Origin: Pseudomonas fragi
GTDB taxonomy: Bacteria; Pseudomonadota; Gammaproteobacteria; Pseudomonadales; Pseudomonadaceae
Length of the DNA stretch: 64,000 nt
Direction of reading: 5' to 3'
NCBI RefSeq assembly: GCF_002269505.1
Contig: NZ_NQKQ01000001.1
Location: forward strand, 248,001 to 312,000
Under the pieces are notes generated by a model, which had not been told where the DNA came from, did no database searches, and saw only the letters and a list, made by a program, of their open reading frames with translations. Within the stretch, counting starts at the first letter, position 1. Each line of letters begins with the position of its first letter. Shown here piece after piece: positions 7,208-16,766 of this stretch. Both the position numbers and the translations under genes were made by a program.

Positions 7208-9850
7208 ATGCAAGACCTCGATCCCGTCGAAACCCAGGAATGGTTGGACGCCCTGGAATCGGTTCTCGACAAAGAAGGCGAAGACCGCGCTCACTATCTG
7301 ATGACCCGTATGGGTGAGCTCGCTACCCGCACCGGTTCGCAGCTGCCGTATGCCATCACCACGCCTTATCGCAACACGATTCCCGTAACCCACGAAGCAC
7401 GCATGCCTGGCGACCTGTTCATGGAACGCCGCATTCGCTCGCTGGTTCGCTGGAACGCCATGGCCATGGTGATGCGCACGAACTTGAAAGATTCGGACCT
7501 GGGCGGTCACATTTCCAGCTTCGCATCCAGTGCCACCTTGTATGACATCGGCTTCAACTACTTCTTCCAGGCCCCAACCGACGCACACGGCGGCGACCTG
7601 ATCTACTTCCAGGGTCACACCTCGCCAGGCGTTTACGCCCGTGCGTTCATGGAAGGTCGCATCAGCGAAGAACAAATGAACAACTTCCGCCAGGAAGTGG
7701 ACGGTCAGGGCCTGTCGTCCTACCCGCACCCTTGGCTGATGCCTGATTTCTGGCAGTTCCCGACTGTATCGATGGGCCTTGGCCCGATCCAGGCGATCTA
7801 CCAGGCGCGCTTCATGAAGTACCTGGAAGCCCGTGGCTACATCCCTGCAGGCCAGAAAGTCTGGTGCTTCCTGGGCGACGGCGAGTGTGACGAGCCGGAA
7901 TCCCTGGGCGCAATCTCCCTGGCAGGCCGTGAAAACCTCGACAACCTGATCTTTGTCATCAACTGCAACCTGCAGCGCCTCGACGGCCCGGTTCGCGGCA
8001 ACGGCAAGATCATCCAGGAACTCGAAGGCGTGTTCCGCGGTGCTCAGTGGAACGTGACCAAAGTCATCTGGGGCCGTTTCTGGGACCCGCTTCTGGCCAA
8101 GGACGTCGACGGCATCCTGCAACGTCGCATGGACGAAGTCATCGACGGCGAGTACCAGAACTACAAAGCCAAAGACGGCGCATTCGTGCGTGAACACTTC
8201 TTCAACTCGCCAGAACTCAAGGCGATGGTTGCCGATCTATCCGACGACGAGATCTGGAAACTCAACCGTGGCGGCCACGACCCGTACAAGGTCTACGCGG
8301 CTTACCACGAAGCGGTCAACCACAAAGACCAGCCAACCGTTATCCTGGCCAAGACCATCAAGGGTTATGGCACCGGCGCCGGCGAAGCGAAAAACACCGC
8401 GCATAACACCAAGAAGGTTGATGTTGAAAGCCTGAAGCTGTTCCGCGATCGTTTCGACATCCCGGTCAAAGACGACGAAATCGAAAACCTGCCATTCTTC
8501 AAACCGGAAGTAGGCAGCGCAGAAGCCCGCTACCTGAGCGAGCGTCGTGCTGCACTGGGCGGCTTCGTTCCTCAGCGTCGTGCTCTGAGCACCAGCATTC
8601 CGACCCCGCCACTGGAAACCCTCAAGGCAATCCTTGACGGCTCCGGCGACCGTGAAATTTCCACCACCATGGCTTTCGTGCGCATCCTGGCGCAGCTGGT
8701 CAAGGACAAGGAAATCGGCCCGCGCATCGTTCCGATCATCCCGGACGAAGCCCGTACCTTCGGTATGGAAGGCATGTTCCGCCAGCTGGGCATCTACTCC
8801 TCCGTCGGCCAGCTCTACGAGCCAGTCGATAAAGACCAGGTGATGTTCTACCGCGAAGACAAAAAAGGTCAGATCCTCGAAGAAGGCATCAACGAAGCAG
8901 GCGCCATGAGCTCCTTCATCGCCGCCGGTACTTCGTACTCCAACCACAACCAGCCGATGCTGCCGTTCTACATCTTCTACTCGATGTTCGGCTTCCAGCG
9001 TATCGGCGACCTGGCCTGGGCCGCTGGCGACAGTCGCACCCGTGGCTTCCTGATCGGCGGCACCGCCGGGCGTACCACGCTCAACGGTGAAGGCCTGCAG
9101 CACGAAGACGGTCACAGCCACATCCTGGCCGGCACCATCCCGAACTGCCGCACCTTTGATCCGACCTACGGCTATGAGCTGGCGGTGATCATTCAGGACG
9201 GCATGAAGAAGATGACCGAAGAGCAACAGGACGTCTTCTACTACATCACCGTGATGAACGAGTCTTACCAGCAGCCAGCCATGCCGGCCGGTGTCGAGGA
9301 AGGCATCGTCAAGGGCATGTACCTGCTCGAGGAAGACACCAAGGAAGCGGCTCACCACGTTCAGCTGATGGGCTCCGGCACCATCCTGCGTGAAGTCCGT
9401 GAAGCGGCGATCATCCTGCGTGAACAGTTCAACATCGGCGCTGACGTATGGAGCGTTACCAGCTTCAACGAACTGCGTCGCGACGGCCTGGCCGTTGAAC
9501 GCAGCAACCGTCTGCACCCGGGCCAGAAGCCTAAGCTGAGCTACGTTGAAGAGTGCCTGACTGGCCGTAAAGGTCCGGTTATTGCCTCTACCGACTACAT
9601 GAAGCTGTTCGCCGAACAGATTCGCCAGTGGGTACCGGTCAAGGAATTCAAAGTGCTGGGCACTGACGGTTTCGGCCGCAGCGACAGCCGCAAAAAACTG
9701 CGTCACTTCTTTGAAGTAGACCGTCACTTCGTGGTGTTGGCAGCCCTGGAAGCACTGGCTGACCGTGGCGATATCGAACCTAAGGTGGTGGCAGAAGCCA
9801 TCGCCAAGTTCGGTATCAACCCGGAAAAACGCAACCCACTGGACTGCTGA
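7208..9850 (+). CDS. aceE: Pyruvate dehydrogenase E1 component (homodimeric)
   Basis: 880 residues, full length for the gamma-proteobacterial homodimeric E1. It decarboxylates pyruvate with thiamine diphosphate and reductively acetylates the lipoyl groups of E2. The ThDP/Mg site GDGECDEPESLGAISLAGR is present near residue 222, followed by the NLIFVINCN segment. The N-terminus MQDLDPVETQEWLDALESV is the E2-docking region. The start ATG at 7208 has TGGAG 8 bases upstream. aceF follows after 11 bases with its own GAGGAG site, so the two form an operon. Dihydrolipoamide dehydrogenase (lpd) is not in this window, as usual for Pseudomonas. Confidence 0.98.
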   Translation: MQDLDPVETQEWLDALESVLDKEGEDRAHYLMTRMGELATRTGSQLPYAITTPYRNTIPVTHEARMPGDLFMERRIRSLVRWNAMAMVMRTNLKDSDLGGHISSFASSATLYDIGFNYFFQAPTDAHGGDLIYFQGHTSPGVYARAFMEGRISEEQMNNFRQEVDGQGLSSYPHPWLMPDFWQFPTVSMGLGPIQAIYQARFMKYLEARGYIPAGQKVWCFLGDGECDEPESLGAISLAGRENLDNLIFVINCNLQRLDGPVRGNGKIIQELEGVFRGAQWNVTKVIWGRFWDPLLAKDVDGILQRRMDEVIDGEYQNYKAKDGAFVREHFFNSPELKAMVADLSDDEIWKLNRGGHDPYKVYAAYHEAVNHKDQPTVILAKTIKGYGTGAGEAKNTAHNTKKVDVESLKLFRDRFDIPVKDDEIENLPFFKPEVGSAEARYLSERRAALGGFVPQRRALSTSIPTPPLETLKAILDGSGDREISTTMAFVRILAQLVKDKEIGPRIVPIIPDEARTFGMEGMFRQLGIYSSVGQLYEPVDKDQVMFYREDKKGQILEEGINEAGAMSSFIAAGTSYSNHNQPMLPFYIFYSMFGFQRIGDLAWAAGDSRTRGFLIGGTAGRTTLNGEGLQHEDGHSHILAGTIPNCRTFDPTYGYELAVIIQDGMKKMTEEQQDVFYYITVMNESYQQPAMPAGVEEGIVKGMYLLEEDTKEAAHHVQLMGSGTILREVREAAIILREQFNIGADVWSVTSFNELRRDGLAVERSNRLHPGQKPKLSYVEECLTGRKGPVIASTDYMKLFAEQIRQWVPVKEFKVLGTDGFGRSDSRKKLRHFFEVDRHFVVLAALEALADRGDIEPKVVAEAIAKFGINPEKRNPLDC

Positions 9851-9861
9851 GGAGAATATTT

Positions 9862-11490
9862 GTGAGCGAACTCATTCGAGTACCTGACATCGGCAGCGGC
9901 GACGGTGAAGTCATCGAGCTGTTTGTAAAAGTCGGCGACCGTATCGAAGCCGATCAGAGCATCCTGACCCTGGAATCGGACAAGGCGAGCATGGAAATCC
10001 CTGCTCCCAAGGCCGGTATCGTCAAGAGTCTGAAGGTCAAGCTGGGCGACCGCCTGAAAGAAGGCGACGAATTGCTGGAACTGGAAGTCGAGGGCGCCGC
10101 TGCGGCGCCTGAAGCTGCAGCCCCTGCGGCTGCCCCGGCCGCGGCTGAAAAGCCAGCTGCCGCCCCTGCTGCCGAGGCCCCGGCTGCACCTGCCGCTGCC
10201 ACCGTCCAGGACATTCACGTCCCGGATATCGGCTCGTCGGGCAAAGCCAAAATCATCGAAATCCTGGTCAAGGCCGGCGATACCGTTGAGGCTGATCAAT
10301 CCTTGATCACCCTCGAATCCGACAAGGCCAGCATGGAAATTCCATCGCCAGCCGCCGGTGTGGTTGAGAGCATTTCGGTCAAGCTGGATGACGAAGTCGG
10401 CACTGGCGACTTTATCCTCAAGCTCAAGGTTCAAGGCGCTGCTGCACCTGCTGCTCCTGCTCAAGCCGCTGCTGCTCCAGCACCGGCCAAAGCTGAAGCA
10501 CCAGCCGCTGCTCCTGCGCCAGCCGCCAAAGCCGAGGCAGCACCTGCCCCGGCTGCCGCGCCTGCGCCAAAGGGTGGCAAAGTTCACGCAGGCCCGGCCG
10601 TGCGTCAACTGGCCCGCGAATTCGGCGTCGAGCTGAGCGCGGTTACCCCGAGCGGCCCGCATGGCCGTATCATCAAGGAAGACGTGCAGGCGCACGTCAA
10701 AGCCATGATGCAGAAGGCCAAGGAAGCACCGGCCGCCGGCGCAACCGGTGGTGCTGGCATCCCGCCAATTCCTGCTGTCGACTTCAGCCGTTTCGGTGAA
10801 GTTGAAGAAGTGGCCATGACCCGCCTGATGCAAATCGGCGCGTCGAGCCTGCACCGCAGCTGGCTGAACATTCCTCACGTGACTCAGTTCGACCAGGCTG
10901 ACATCACCGAGCTGGAAGCCTTCCGCGTCGCGCAAAAAGCCGTCGCAGAAAAAGCCGGTGTGAAACTGACCGTACTGCCTCTGCTGCTCAAGTCCTGCGC
11001 CCACCTGCTCAAGGAAATGCCGGACTTCAACAGCTCGCTGGCGCCAAGCGGCAAAGCGATCATCCGCAAGAAGTACGTCAACATCGGCTTCGCCGTTGAC
11101 ACCCCGGATGGCCTGCTGGTGCCTGTGATCAAGAACGTTGATCAGAAGAGCCTGCTGCAACTGGCTGCTGAAGCGGCTGCACTGGCTGCCAAGGCCCGTG
11201 ACAAGAAGCTCACCGCAGACGACATGCAAGGCGCGTGCTTCACCATTTCCAGCCTCGGTCACATTGGCGGCACCGGCTTCACGCCGATCGTCAACGCACC
11301 GGAAGTGGCGATCCTCGGCGTTTCCAAGGCAACCATCCAGCCTGTCTGGGACGGTAAAGCCTTCCAGCCAAAACTGATGTTGCCACTGTCGCTGTCCTAC
11401 GATCACCGTGTGATCAACGGCGCTGCTGCTGCACGCTTCACCCAGCGTCTGAGCCAGTTGCTGGGCGATATCCGCACTATCCTGTTGTAA
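9862..11490 (+). CDS. aceF: Pyruvate dehydrogenase E2, dihydrolipoamide acetyltransferase
   Basis: 542 residues from a GTG start preceded by GAGGAG. Domain order: lipoyl domain 1 (residues 1-76, lipoylated Lys 41 in ESDKASMEIP), an Ala/Pro linker, lipoyl domain 2 (about 116-192, Lys 155 in the same motif), a second Ala/Pro-rich linker, a peripheral subunit-binding domain (about 238-275, GPAVRQLAREFGVELSAV), and the catalytic acetyltransferase core to the C-terminus with the SYDHRVINGAAAARF active-site motif. It transfers the acetyl group to CoA and forms the core of the complex. It has two lipoyl domains, as in other Pseudomonas, against three in E. coli. Confidence 0.98.
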   Translation: MSELIRVPDIGSGDGEVIELFVKVGDRIEADQSILTLESDKASMEIPAPKAGIVKSLKVKLGDRLKEGDELLELEVEGAAAAPEAAAPAAAPAAAEKPAAAPAAEAPAAPAAATVQDIHVPDIGSSGKAKIIEILVKAGDTVEADQSLITLESDKASMEIPSPAAGVVESISVKLDDEVGTGDFILKLKVQGAAAPAAPAQAAAAPAPAKAEAPAAAPAPAAKAEAAPAPAAAPAPKGGKVHAGPAVRQLAREFGVELSAVTPSGPHGRIIKEDVQAHVKAMMQKAKEAPAAGATGGAGIPPIPAVDFSRFGEVEEVAMTRLMQIGASSLHRSWLNIPHVTQFDQADITELEAFRVAQKAVAEKAGVKLTVLPLLLKSCAHLLKEMPDFNSSLAPSGKAIIRKKYVNIGFAVDTPDGLLVPVIKNVDQKSLLQLAAEAAALAAKARDKKLTADDMQGACFTISSLGHIGGTGFTPIVNAPEVAILGVSKATIQPVWDGKAFQPKLMLPLSLSYDHRVINGAAAARFTQRLSQLLGDIRTILL

Positions 11491-11497
11491 GCCACAT

Positions 11498-11523
11498 CCC
11501 GGCCTTCTTCACCGAAGGCCGGG
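11498..11523 (+). terminator. Perfect 10-bp hairpin just after aceF
   Basis: CCCGGCCTTC / GAAGGCCGGG with a 6-base loop, starting 8 bases after the aceF stop and without a T run. It may stabilise the 3' end of the aceEF mRNA ahead of the stronger terminator downstream. Confidence 0.55.
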
Positions 11524-11562
11524 GTAGCGCACTGTTTTCCGAGCGCCACGCTCGTACCTCAA

Positions 11563-11589
11563 CCCCGCCATTTGGCGGGGCTTTTTTTT
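11563..11589 (+). terminator. Rho-independent terminator of aceEF
   Basis: CCCCGCC-ATTT-GGCGGGG stem-loop (11563-11580) followed by C and eight T residues. This is a textbook intrinsic terminator about 75 bases after the aceF stop. Confidence 0.93.
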
Positions 11590-11607
11590 GCCTGCGATTT
11601 GAAGACC

Positions 11608-11641
11608 CCCTCACCCCAACACACTCCCGGAGGGAGAGGGG
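11608..11641. repeat. Solo copy of the CCCTCACCC...GGGAGAGGGG intergenic repeat
   Basis: A CCCTCACCCCAACACACTCCC arm followed by GGAGGGAGAGGGG, forming a short hairpin around CTCCCGGAGGGAG. It is the single-arm form of the paired element at 41725-41829 and shares most of its sequence. Here it lies harmlessly between the aceF terminator and the next gene. Confidence 0.7.
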
Positions 11642-11783
11642 CTTTTCTCACACCCATTGCCCGTCAAGCACTACAACCAGCGCTGAATCCATGAATGGGT
11701 CACCCGCCCGGCCACTTCTACCGTTAACCAAAGGAGTTGAACCACGCGATTGTCATCGCCCAAACACCAGAAAGGATTTCGAT

Positions 11784-13169
11784 ATGATCTCACCTACAGT
11801 TGGCCCGATAGTGGGCTTTACCACCTCACGGCACGCGCGCATTTTTGTGCGCGGCGAAGCCGACAAAAATGGCGCCGTATTCGCCGGCATCCGGCACCGC
11901 AAAGCCGGTGACAGCCAATGGTCTGCCGGTGTGTTTTCCAGGCTGAGCCCTGAATTCGACATGTCCGACACGCTGATCTTGAATAACCTGCTCAACGATA
12001 CCCACTACGAATACCAGGCAGGCTGGTTCACCACCTCAAGCCCGGGGCATACGCCTGAAACAGTCAAACAGATTGCACTGCAATGGCCAGCCACGGTTTA
12101 CACCTTCAAGACCGACTCAACCACGCGCAACCGCACCCGCCGGTACGTCATAGGATCCTGTCGCTACCTCAGGCTCACGGCAGGCATTCCTTCGGCTCCG
12201 CACCTGGGTGATGAAATTTTCGCCAGCATCCACGCCCTGGCCCGCAAGCAAGGCCTTGATGCCGTGGTCATGACCGGTGACCAGGTGTATGTCGACGACC
12301 TGAATATTGTCGCCCCGGACAGCGACTACCCGGCCATCACCCGAAAATATCGCGCGGCCTTCGGGCAACCCAATATCCGCTCACTCATGGCCCGCACGCC
12401 GACGTATATGATCCTCGACGACCACGAGATCGAAGATAACTGGCCAGCCAATCGCGGCAATGGCGACAGGGCGCTCTACAACAACGCCATGCGCGCTTAT
12501 GAGGCTTACCAGTGCAGCCACGGCCCGGCTCACGAATTACAGCCAGACGGGCGTATCAATCGTAACTTGACCCGCTATTGGTACACCTTTGCCAACGCTG
12601 ATATCGACTGGTTTGTCATGGACTGTCGCACCGAACGGATCCTGTCCGGGGGCGACAAACGCATGATCGGCGTCGCTCAGGAACAGGCATTGCTCAAATG
12701 GCTGGTCAACAGTTCGGCCAAGGTCAAATTCATTGTCAGCAGCGTTATGTTCATGCCTGATCAACAGCGTGACACTGACGGCTGGAAAGCATTCACGGCA
12801 CAGCGCAACCGGATCCTCGAGACCATTCGCTCCAACGCCATCAAAAACGTGGTGTTCGTGTCTGGCGATATTCATGGTTCGCTCTGCTGCCATCTGACCC
12901 ACGACATGAGCCCGGACTTTATCGTACACAGCGTGGTGTCTTCACCCCTGTGCAATACCCGACTGCTGCCGTACGCGAACGTCAGGGACCTGATCGTCAA
13001 CGCCCCCCTCACCAGCGTTGGTGCAGGTACTTATTCGCTCCAGCTCGACAGTCGAGTGGTCAGCGAAGACAACTTTGCATGCCTGACCATTACCGGCCAA
13101 CAGCTCAAGGTCGATTTTCACAACAACAAGGGTCGTATCATCGAGTCAGCAACTATTGCGCTTAAATAA
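11784..13169 (+). CDS. PhoD-like metallophosphatase (alkaline phosphatase D family)
   Basis: 461 residues from the chosen ATG, which has AAAGGA about 8 bases upstream; an in-frame extension to 11691 runs back towards the repeat region and looks non-coding. An N-terminal beta-sandwich-like region (about 1-110) precedes a calcineurin-like metal site: GSCRYL, MTGDQVYVDD, ILDDHEIEDNW and VFVSGDIHGSLC supply the Asp/His ligands of PhoD-type phosphatases. No signal peptide is visible, so it is predicted cytoplasmic, unlike secreted PhoD. The substrate is unknown (phosphodiester or phosphomonoester). It is flanked by a terminator upstream and dipA downstream and is probably monocistronic. I do not recall a PAO1 counterpart at this position, so it may be a lineage-specific insertion. 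Confidence 0.8.
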   Translation: MISPTVGPIVGFTTSRHARIFVRGEADKNGAVFAGIRHRKAGDSQWSAGVFSRLSPEFDMSDTLILNNLLNDTHYEYQAGWFTTSSPGHTPETVKQIALQWPATVYTFKTDSTTRNRTRRYVIGSCRYLRLTAGIPSAPHLGDEIFASIHALARKQGLDAVVMTGDQVYVDDLNIVAPDSDYPAITRKYRAAFGQPNIRSLMARTPTYMILDDHEIEDNWPANRGNGDRALYNNAMRAYEAYQCSHGPAHELQPDGRINRNLTRYWYTFANADIDWFVMDCRTERILSGGDKRMIGVAQEQALLKWLVNSSAKVKFIVSSVMFMPDQQRDTDGWKAFTAQRNRILETIRSNAIKNVVFVSGDIHGSLCCHLTHDMSPDFIVHSVVSSPLCNTRLLPYANVRDLIVNAPLTSVGAGTYSLQLDSRVVSEDNFACLTITGQQLKVDFHNNKGRIIESATIALK

Positions 13170-13174
13170 GCTCC

Positions 13175-13225
13175 AAAGCTTATCCATCGGCCTGCAGATA
13201 TTCGCCGACCGGCCGATAAGCCCTT
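13175..13225 (+). terminator. Imperfect hairpin after the PhoD-like gene
   Basis: GCTTATC-CAT-CGGCC pairs with GGCCGATAAGC with a 3-base bulge, just after the stop codon. There is no clear T run, so this is only a possible terminator. The rest of the 175-bp gap before dipA shows nothing recognisable. Confidence 0.35.
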
Positions 13226-13344
13226 ATAGCACTTAGCCTTTATGTTCACTTGTCAGCACGCTGAGCATGATGCAACCTTGCCGCAAACCACAGAAACAGG
13301 GTGATAGCCCGTGCGCAATCCGCATTTGTGAAGCGAGTGCCCTA

Positions 13345-16038
13345 ATGAAAAGCCAGCCTGATGCTGCCCCGCGTATGGCAGCCGAGGTCGTGACCCAGCT
13401 CCCCGTGCCTTCCAGGCTCGGTATGCTGCGTTTCGAACGGCTTAATGAAGCCAGCTGGGCCATGCTTTATCTCGACCCTCACTGCGAGCGCCAATTTGGC
13501 ATGCCCGCTGCGGACTTGTGCGCTCTGGTTGGCTCGCCTTACGCCAGCCTGATGGAACCCCGGGAACGCTATCGCCTGCACGATGCGATCGAGCATCAAC
13601 TCAGGACCAGCCACCACTACGTTGTGCATTACACCCTGCACACCGCCATGGGTCCGCTGAACCTGATGGAGCTGGGCGAAGCCTACAAGCAGCACAATCG
13701 TCATTTTTTGCGCGGTTACCTGTTGGCCATTGAAGACAGCGCTGCCAGCCCTTCGCCCGCCCCGGTGGCCGAACTTGAAACACAAAACAGCCGCCTGCAG
13801 ATCGCCCTGGCACTCAACCAGCGCACTCAGGCGGATCAACTTCAACATCTGGAGCGCGTGCGTGCCCAGCAGGACCTGATCCTGCGCCTGGCCCGCCATC
13901 GCTACAGCCAGCACAATTCGCTGCAAGAAGCCGCCGAGCTGATCACCCGCAGCGCCTGCGATATCTATCAAATCGATGGTGCCAGCCTGTGGAACCTTGA
14001 AGGCAACCAGTTGCTGCCGGTTTCGGCCTTTGAGCGCGAAACCCAGGCCCATGTCGCGCAGGACATCTTCGATGCCAGCCTTTTTCCGGACTACCTGGAA
14101 GCCCTGCACACCAGTCGCTCGATCGACGCGCCAAACGCCACTCGCGACCCGCGCACCCGCGAGCTGGTGGCCAGCCTGGGACGCCACGAAGCCAATGCCA
14201 TGCTCGACGCAGGGATTCGTATCGACGGCCAGGTCGTTGGCGTGCTGTGCCTGGAGCAAGTCGGTAAAACCCGAGCCTGGCAGGCGGATGAAATCGCCTT
14301 TGCCGGCGAGCTGGCCGACCAGTTTGCCCAGGTCATCAACAACCACAACCGCCGCGCTGCCACCAACGCCCTGCACCTGTTCCAACGTGCAGTCGAGCAA
14401 AGCGCCAACGCTTTTTTGCTGGTCAATTGCGACGGTGTGGTGGAATACGTAAACCCCAGTTTCACCGCTATCACCCAATACAGCACCGAAGAAGTACAGG
14501 GCCATAAACTGTCCGAACTGCCAGCACTGGAAAATCTCAGCGAGCTGCTGTTCGACGCCCACTCAAGCCTGAGCAAGGGCAACAGTTGGCAAGGCGAATT
14601 CAAGAGCAGGCGTAAAAACCTGGAACCCTACTGGGGCCAGATGTCGATTTCCAAGGTGTATGGCGACAACCGCGAGTTGACCCACTACATCGGCATCTAC
14701 GAAGACATCACCGAATCCAAGCTGGCGCAGCAGCGCATTGAGCGCCTGGCCTACACTGACAACCTGACCAATCTGGGTAACCGCCCGGCCTTTATCCGCA
14801 ACCTCGATGAGCGCTTCGCCCGCAACAGCAACACGCCGGTTTGCCTGTTGCTGGTAGACATCGACAACTTCAAGCGCATCAATGACAGCCTCGGCCACCA
14901 GACCGGCGACAAGCTGCTGATCAGCCTGGCCCGACGCCTGCGCAACAGCCTGAGTGCCAGCGATGGCCTGGCACGTTTTGCCAGCAACGAATTCGCAGTC
15001 TTGCTCGACGACACTGACCTGGCGACAGGGCAACAAATTGCCAGCCAGTTGTTGATGACTCTCGATAAACCGATGTTCGTCGACAACCAGTTGATCAGCG
15101 TCACGGGCTCCGTCGGGGTGGCCTGCGCGCCGTTGCATGGCCGGGATCCGCAAACCCTGATGCGCAACGCAGGCCTGGCGCTGCACAAGGCCAAGGCCTG
15201 CGGCAAGCATCAGGTGCAGGTATTCACTGAAGCCCTGAATGCCGAGGCCAGCTACAAGCTGTTTGTCGAAAACAACTTGCGCCGCGCCCTGACTCAAAAC
15301 GAACTCGAAGTCTTCTATCAGCCCAAGCTGTGTCTGCGCACCGGGCGACTGCTGGGCATGGAAGCGCTGTTGCGCTGGAACCACCCGAAAAACGGGATGA
15401 TCCGCCCCGACCAGTTCATCAGCGTTGCCGAAGAAACCGGACTGATTATCCCCATCGGCAAATGGGTTGCGCGCCAGGCCTGCCGCATGAGCCGGCAACT
15501 GAGCCTGGCCGGGCTGGGCAATCTGCAAGTGGCGATCAACGTGTCGCCCAAGCAGTTTTCCGATCCGGATCTGGTTGCATCGATTGCCAGCATTCTCAAG
15601 GAAGAACAGCTACCTGCTGCGCTACTGGAACTGGAACTGACCGAAGGCTTGCTGCTGGAAGCCACCGACGACACCCGCCTGCAGCTCGACCAGCTGAAAA
15701 AACTGGGCCTGACCCTGGCCATGGACGACTTCGGCACTGGCTACTCATCGCTCAGCTACTTGAAAAAATTCCCGATCGACATCATCAAGATCGACCGCAG
15801 CTTTATCAAAGACATCCCCGACAACCAGAACGACATGGAAATCACCTCCGCCGTGATTGCCATGGCCCACAACCTCAAGCTCAAAGTGGTTGCCGAGGGT
15901 ATTGAAACCGCTGCACAGTTGGCATTCCTGCGCCGCCATCGCTGTGATGTGGGCCAGGGTTATCTGTTCGACCGACCTATCCCCGGCAGCGAACTGATAG
16001 AAAAGCTCAAACGCTACCCGCGTGGCCCACTGGCCTGA
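13345..16038 (+). CDS. dipA: Cyclic-di-GMP phosphodiesterase, DipA-like (PAS-GAF-PAS-GGDEF-EAL)
   Basis: 897 residues from the ATG at 13345; DipA of P. aeruginosa, as I recall, is about 899 and starts the same way. A 26-residue upstream in-frame extension is possible, and no strong ribosome site marks either start. Order: N-terminal PAS-like domain, coiled coil (about 145-190), GAF (about 190-335), PAS (about 345-460), GGDEF (about 465-620), EAL (about 630-890). The GGDEF site is degenerate (ASNEF, 546-550), so no cyclase activity is expected. The EAL site is complete: EALLR (673-677), INVSP, ELTEG, MDDFGTGYSS, KIDRSF, AEGIE. It should hydrolyse c-di-GMP and promote dispersal. Position between aceF and msrA supports orthology. 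Confidence 0.88.
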   Translation: MKSQPDAAPRMAAEVVTQLPVPSRLGMLRFERLNEASWAMLYLDPHCERQFGMPAADLCALVGSPYASLMEPRERYRLHDAIEHQLRTSHHYVVHYTLHTAMGPLNLMELGEAYKQHNRHFLRGYLLAIEDSAASPSPAPVAELETQNSRLQIALALNQRTQADQLQHLERVRAQQDLILRLARHRYSQHNSLQEAAELITRSACDIYQIDGASLWNLEGNQLLPVSAFERETQAHVAQDIFDASLFPDYLEALHTSRSIDAPNATRDPRTRELVASLGRHEANAMLDAGIRIDGQVVGVLCLEQVGKTRAWQADEIAFAGELADQFAQVINNHNRRAATNALHLFQRAVEQSANAFLLVNCDGVVEYVNPSFTAITQYSTEEVQGHKLSELPALENLSELLFDAHSSLSKGNSWQGEFKSRRKNLEPYWGQMSISKVYGDNRELTHYIGIYEDITESKLAQQRIERLAYTDNLTNLGNRPAFIRNLDERFARNSNTPVCLLLVDIDNFKRINDSLGHQTGDKLLISLARRLRNSLSASDGLARFASNEFAVLLDDTDLATGQQIASQLLMTLDKPMFVDNQLISVTGSVGVACAPLHGRDPQTLMRNAGLALHKAKACGKHQVQVFTEALNAEASYKLFVENNLRRALTQNELEVFYQPKLCLRTGRLLGMEALLRWNHPKNGMIRPDQFISVAEETGLIIPIGKWVARQACRMSRQLSLAGLGNLQVAINVSPKQFSDPDLVASIASILKEEQLPAALLELELTEGLLLEATDDTRLQLDQLKKLGLTLAMDDFGTGYSSLSYLKKFPIDIIKIDRSFIKDIPDNQNDMEITSAVIAMAHNLKLKVVAEGIETAAQLAFLRRHRCDVGQGYLFDRPIPGSELIEKLKRYPRGPLA

Positions 16039-16105
16039 CAGCGCTGCAACACTCGGGCACACTAGCAGCCTGACTTCCTACACTCTGACTGAGAGGACAT
16101 GACAC

Positions 16106-16753
16106 ATGGTCTTGCGCTCGGAAATCCTGGTGAATAAAAACGTGCTACCCACTAAAGAACAAGCCCTGCCCGGCCGCGACACTCACGTACAACTGCCGGA
16201 AACCCACTACGTCACCGGCCAGCCGCTACTGGGCCCGTTCCCGATGAACGTGGACTTTGCGATTTTTGGCCTGGGTTGTTTCTGGGGCGCAGAACGCAAG
16301 TTCTGGGAGCGTGAAGGCGTAGTCAGCACCGTGGTGGGCTATGCAGGCGGTTACACACCCAACCCGACTTACGAAGAAGTCTGCTCGGGCCTGACCGGTC
16401 ACACCGAAGTGGTGCTGGTGGTCTACGAGCCGGAAGTCGTGAGCTACAAGCAATTGCTGGCCATGTTCTGGGAACTGCACAACCCGACTCAGGGCATGCG
16501 CCAGGGCAACGACATCGGCACTCAGTACCGCTCGGTGATCTACTGCACCACCCCTGAACAGCTTGAGCAGGCTCTGGAAAGCAAGAAGGTATTCCAGGCT
16601 GAACTGGACAAGGCCGGGCTGGGCACCATCACCACCGAAATCGACCAGGCACCAACGGTGTACTTCGCCGAGGCATACCACCAGCAGTACCTGGCGAAAA
16701 ACCCGCAGGGCTACTGCGGCATTGGCGGCACCGGCGTGACGTGCCCGATTTGA
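16106..16753 (+). CDS. msrA: Peptide methionine sulfoxide reductase A
   Basis: 215 residues, the long MsrA form. The catalytic motif [11 protein letters not shown] places the nucleophilic Cys at 58, and the C-terminal [14 protein letters not shown] holds the resolving cysteines. It reduces methionine-S-sulfoxide in proteins using thioredoxin. The start ATG at 16106 follows GAGAGGA by 8 bases. The gene ends just before a large inverted repeat shared with the convergent rlmJ. Confidence 0.97.
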   Translation: MVLRSEILVNKNVLPTKEQALPGRDTHVQLPETHYVTGQPLLGPFPMNVDFAIFGLGCFWGAERKFWEREGVVSTVVGYAGGYTPNPTYEEVCSGLTGHTEVVLVVYEPEVVSYKQLLAMFWELHNPTQGMRQGNDIGTQYRSVIYCTTPEQLEQALESKKVFQAELDKAGLGTITTEIDQAPTVYFAEAYHQQYLAKNPQGYCGIGGTGVTCPI

Positions 16754-16766
16754 TGTACACCTGCTT

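Noticed and set aside
7011-7301. 96-codon plus-strand frame starting inside the aceE operator region
   Set aside because: Overlaps aceE out of frame, covers both palindromes, and has no resemblance to known leader peptides or proteins.
8237-9727. 496-codon minus-strand frame opposite aceE
   Set aside because: Antisense to aceE; no motifs.
9724-11406. 560-codon minus-strand frame opposite aceF with Gly/Ser/Arg-rich runs
   Set aside because: The runs are the reverse complement of the Ala/Pro linkers of AceF.
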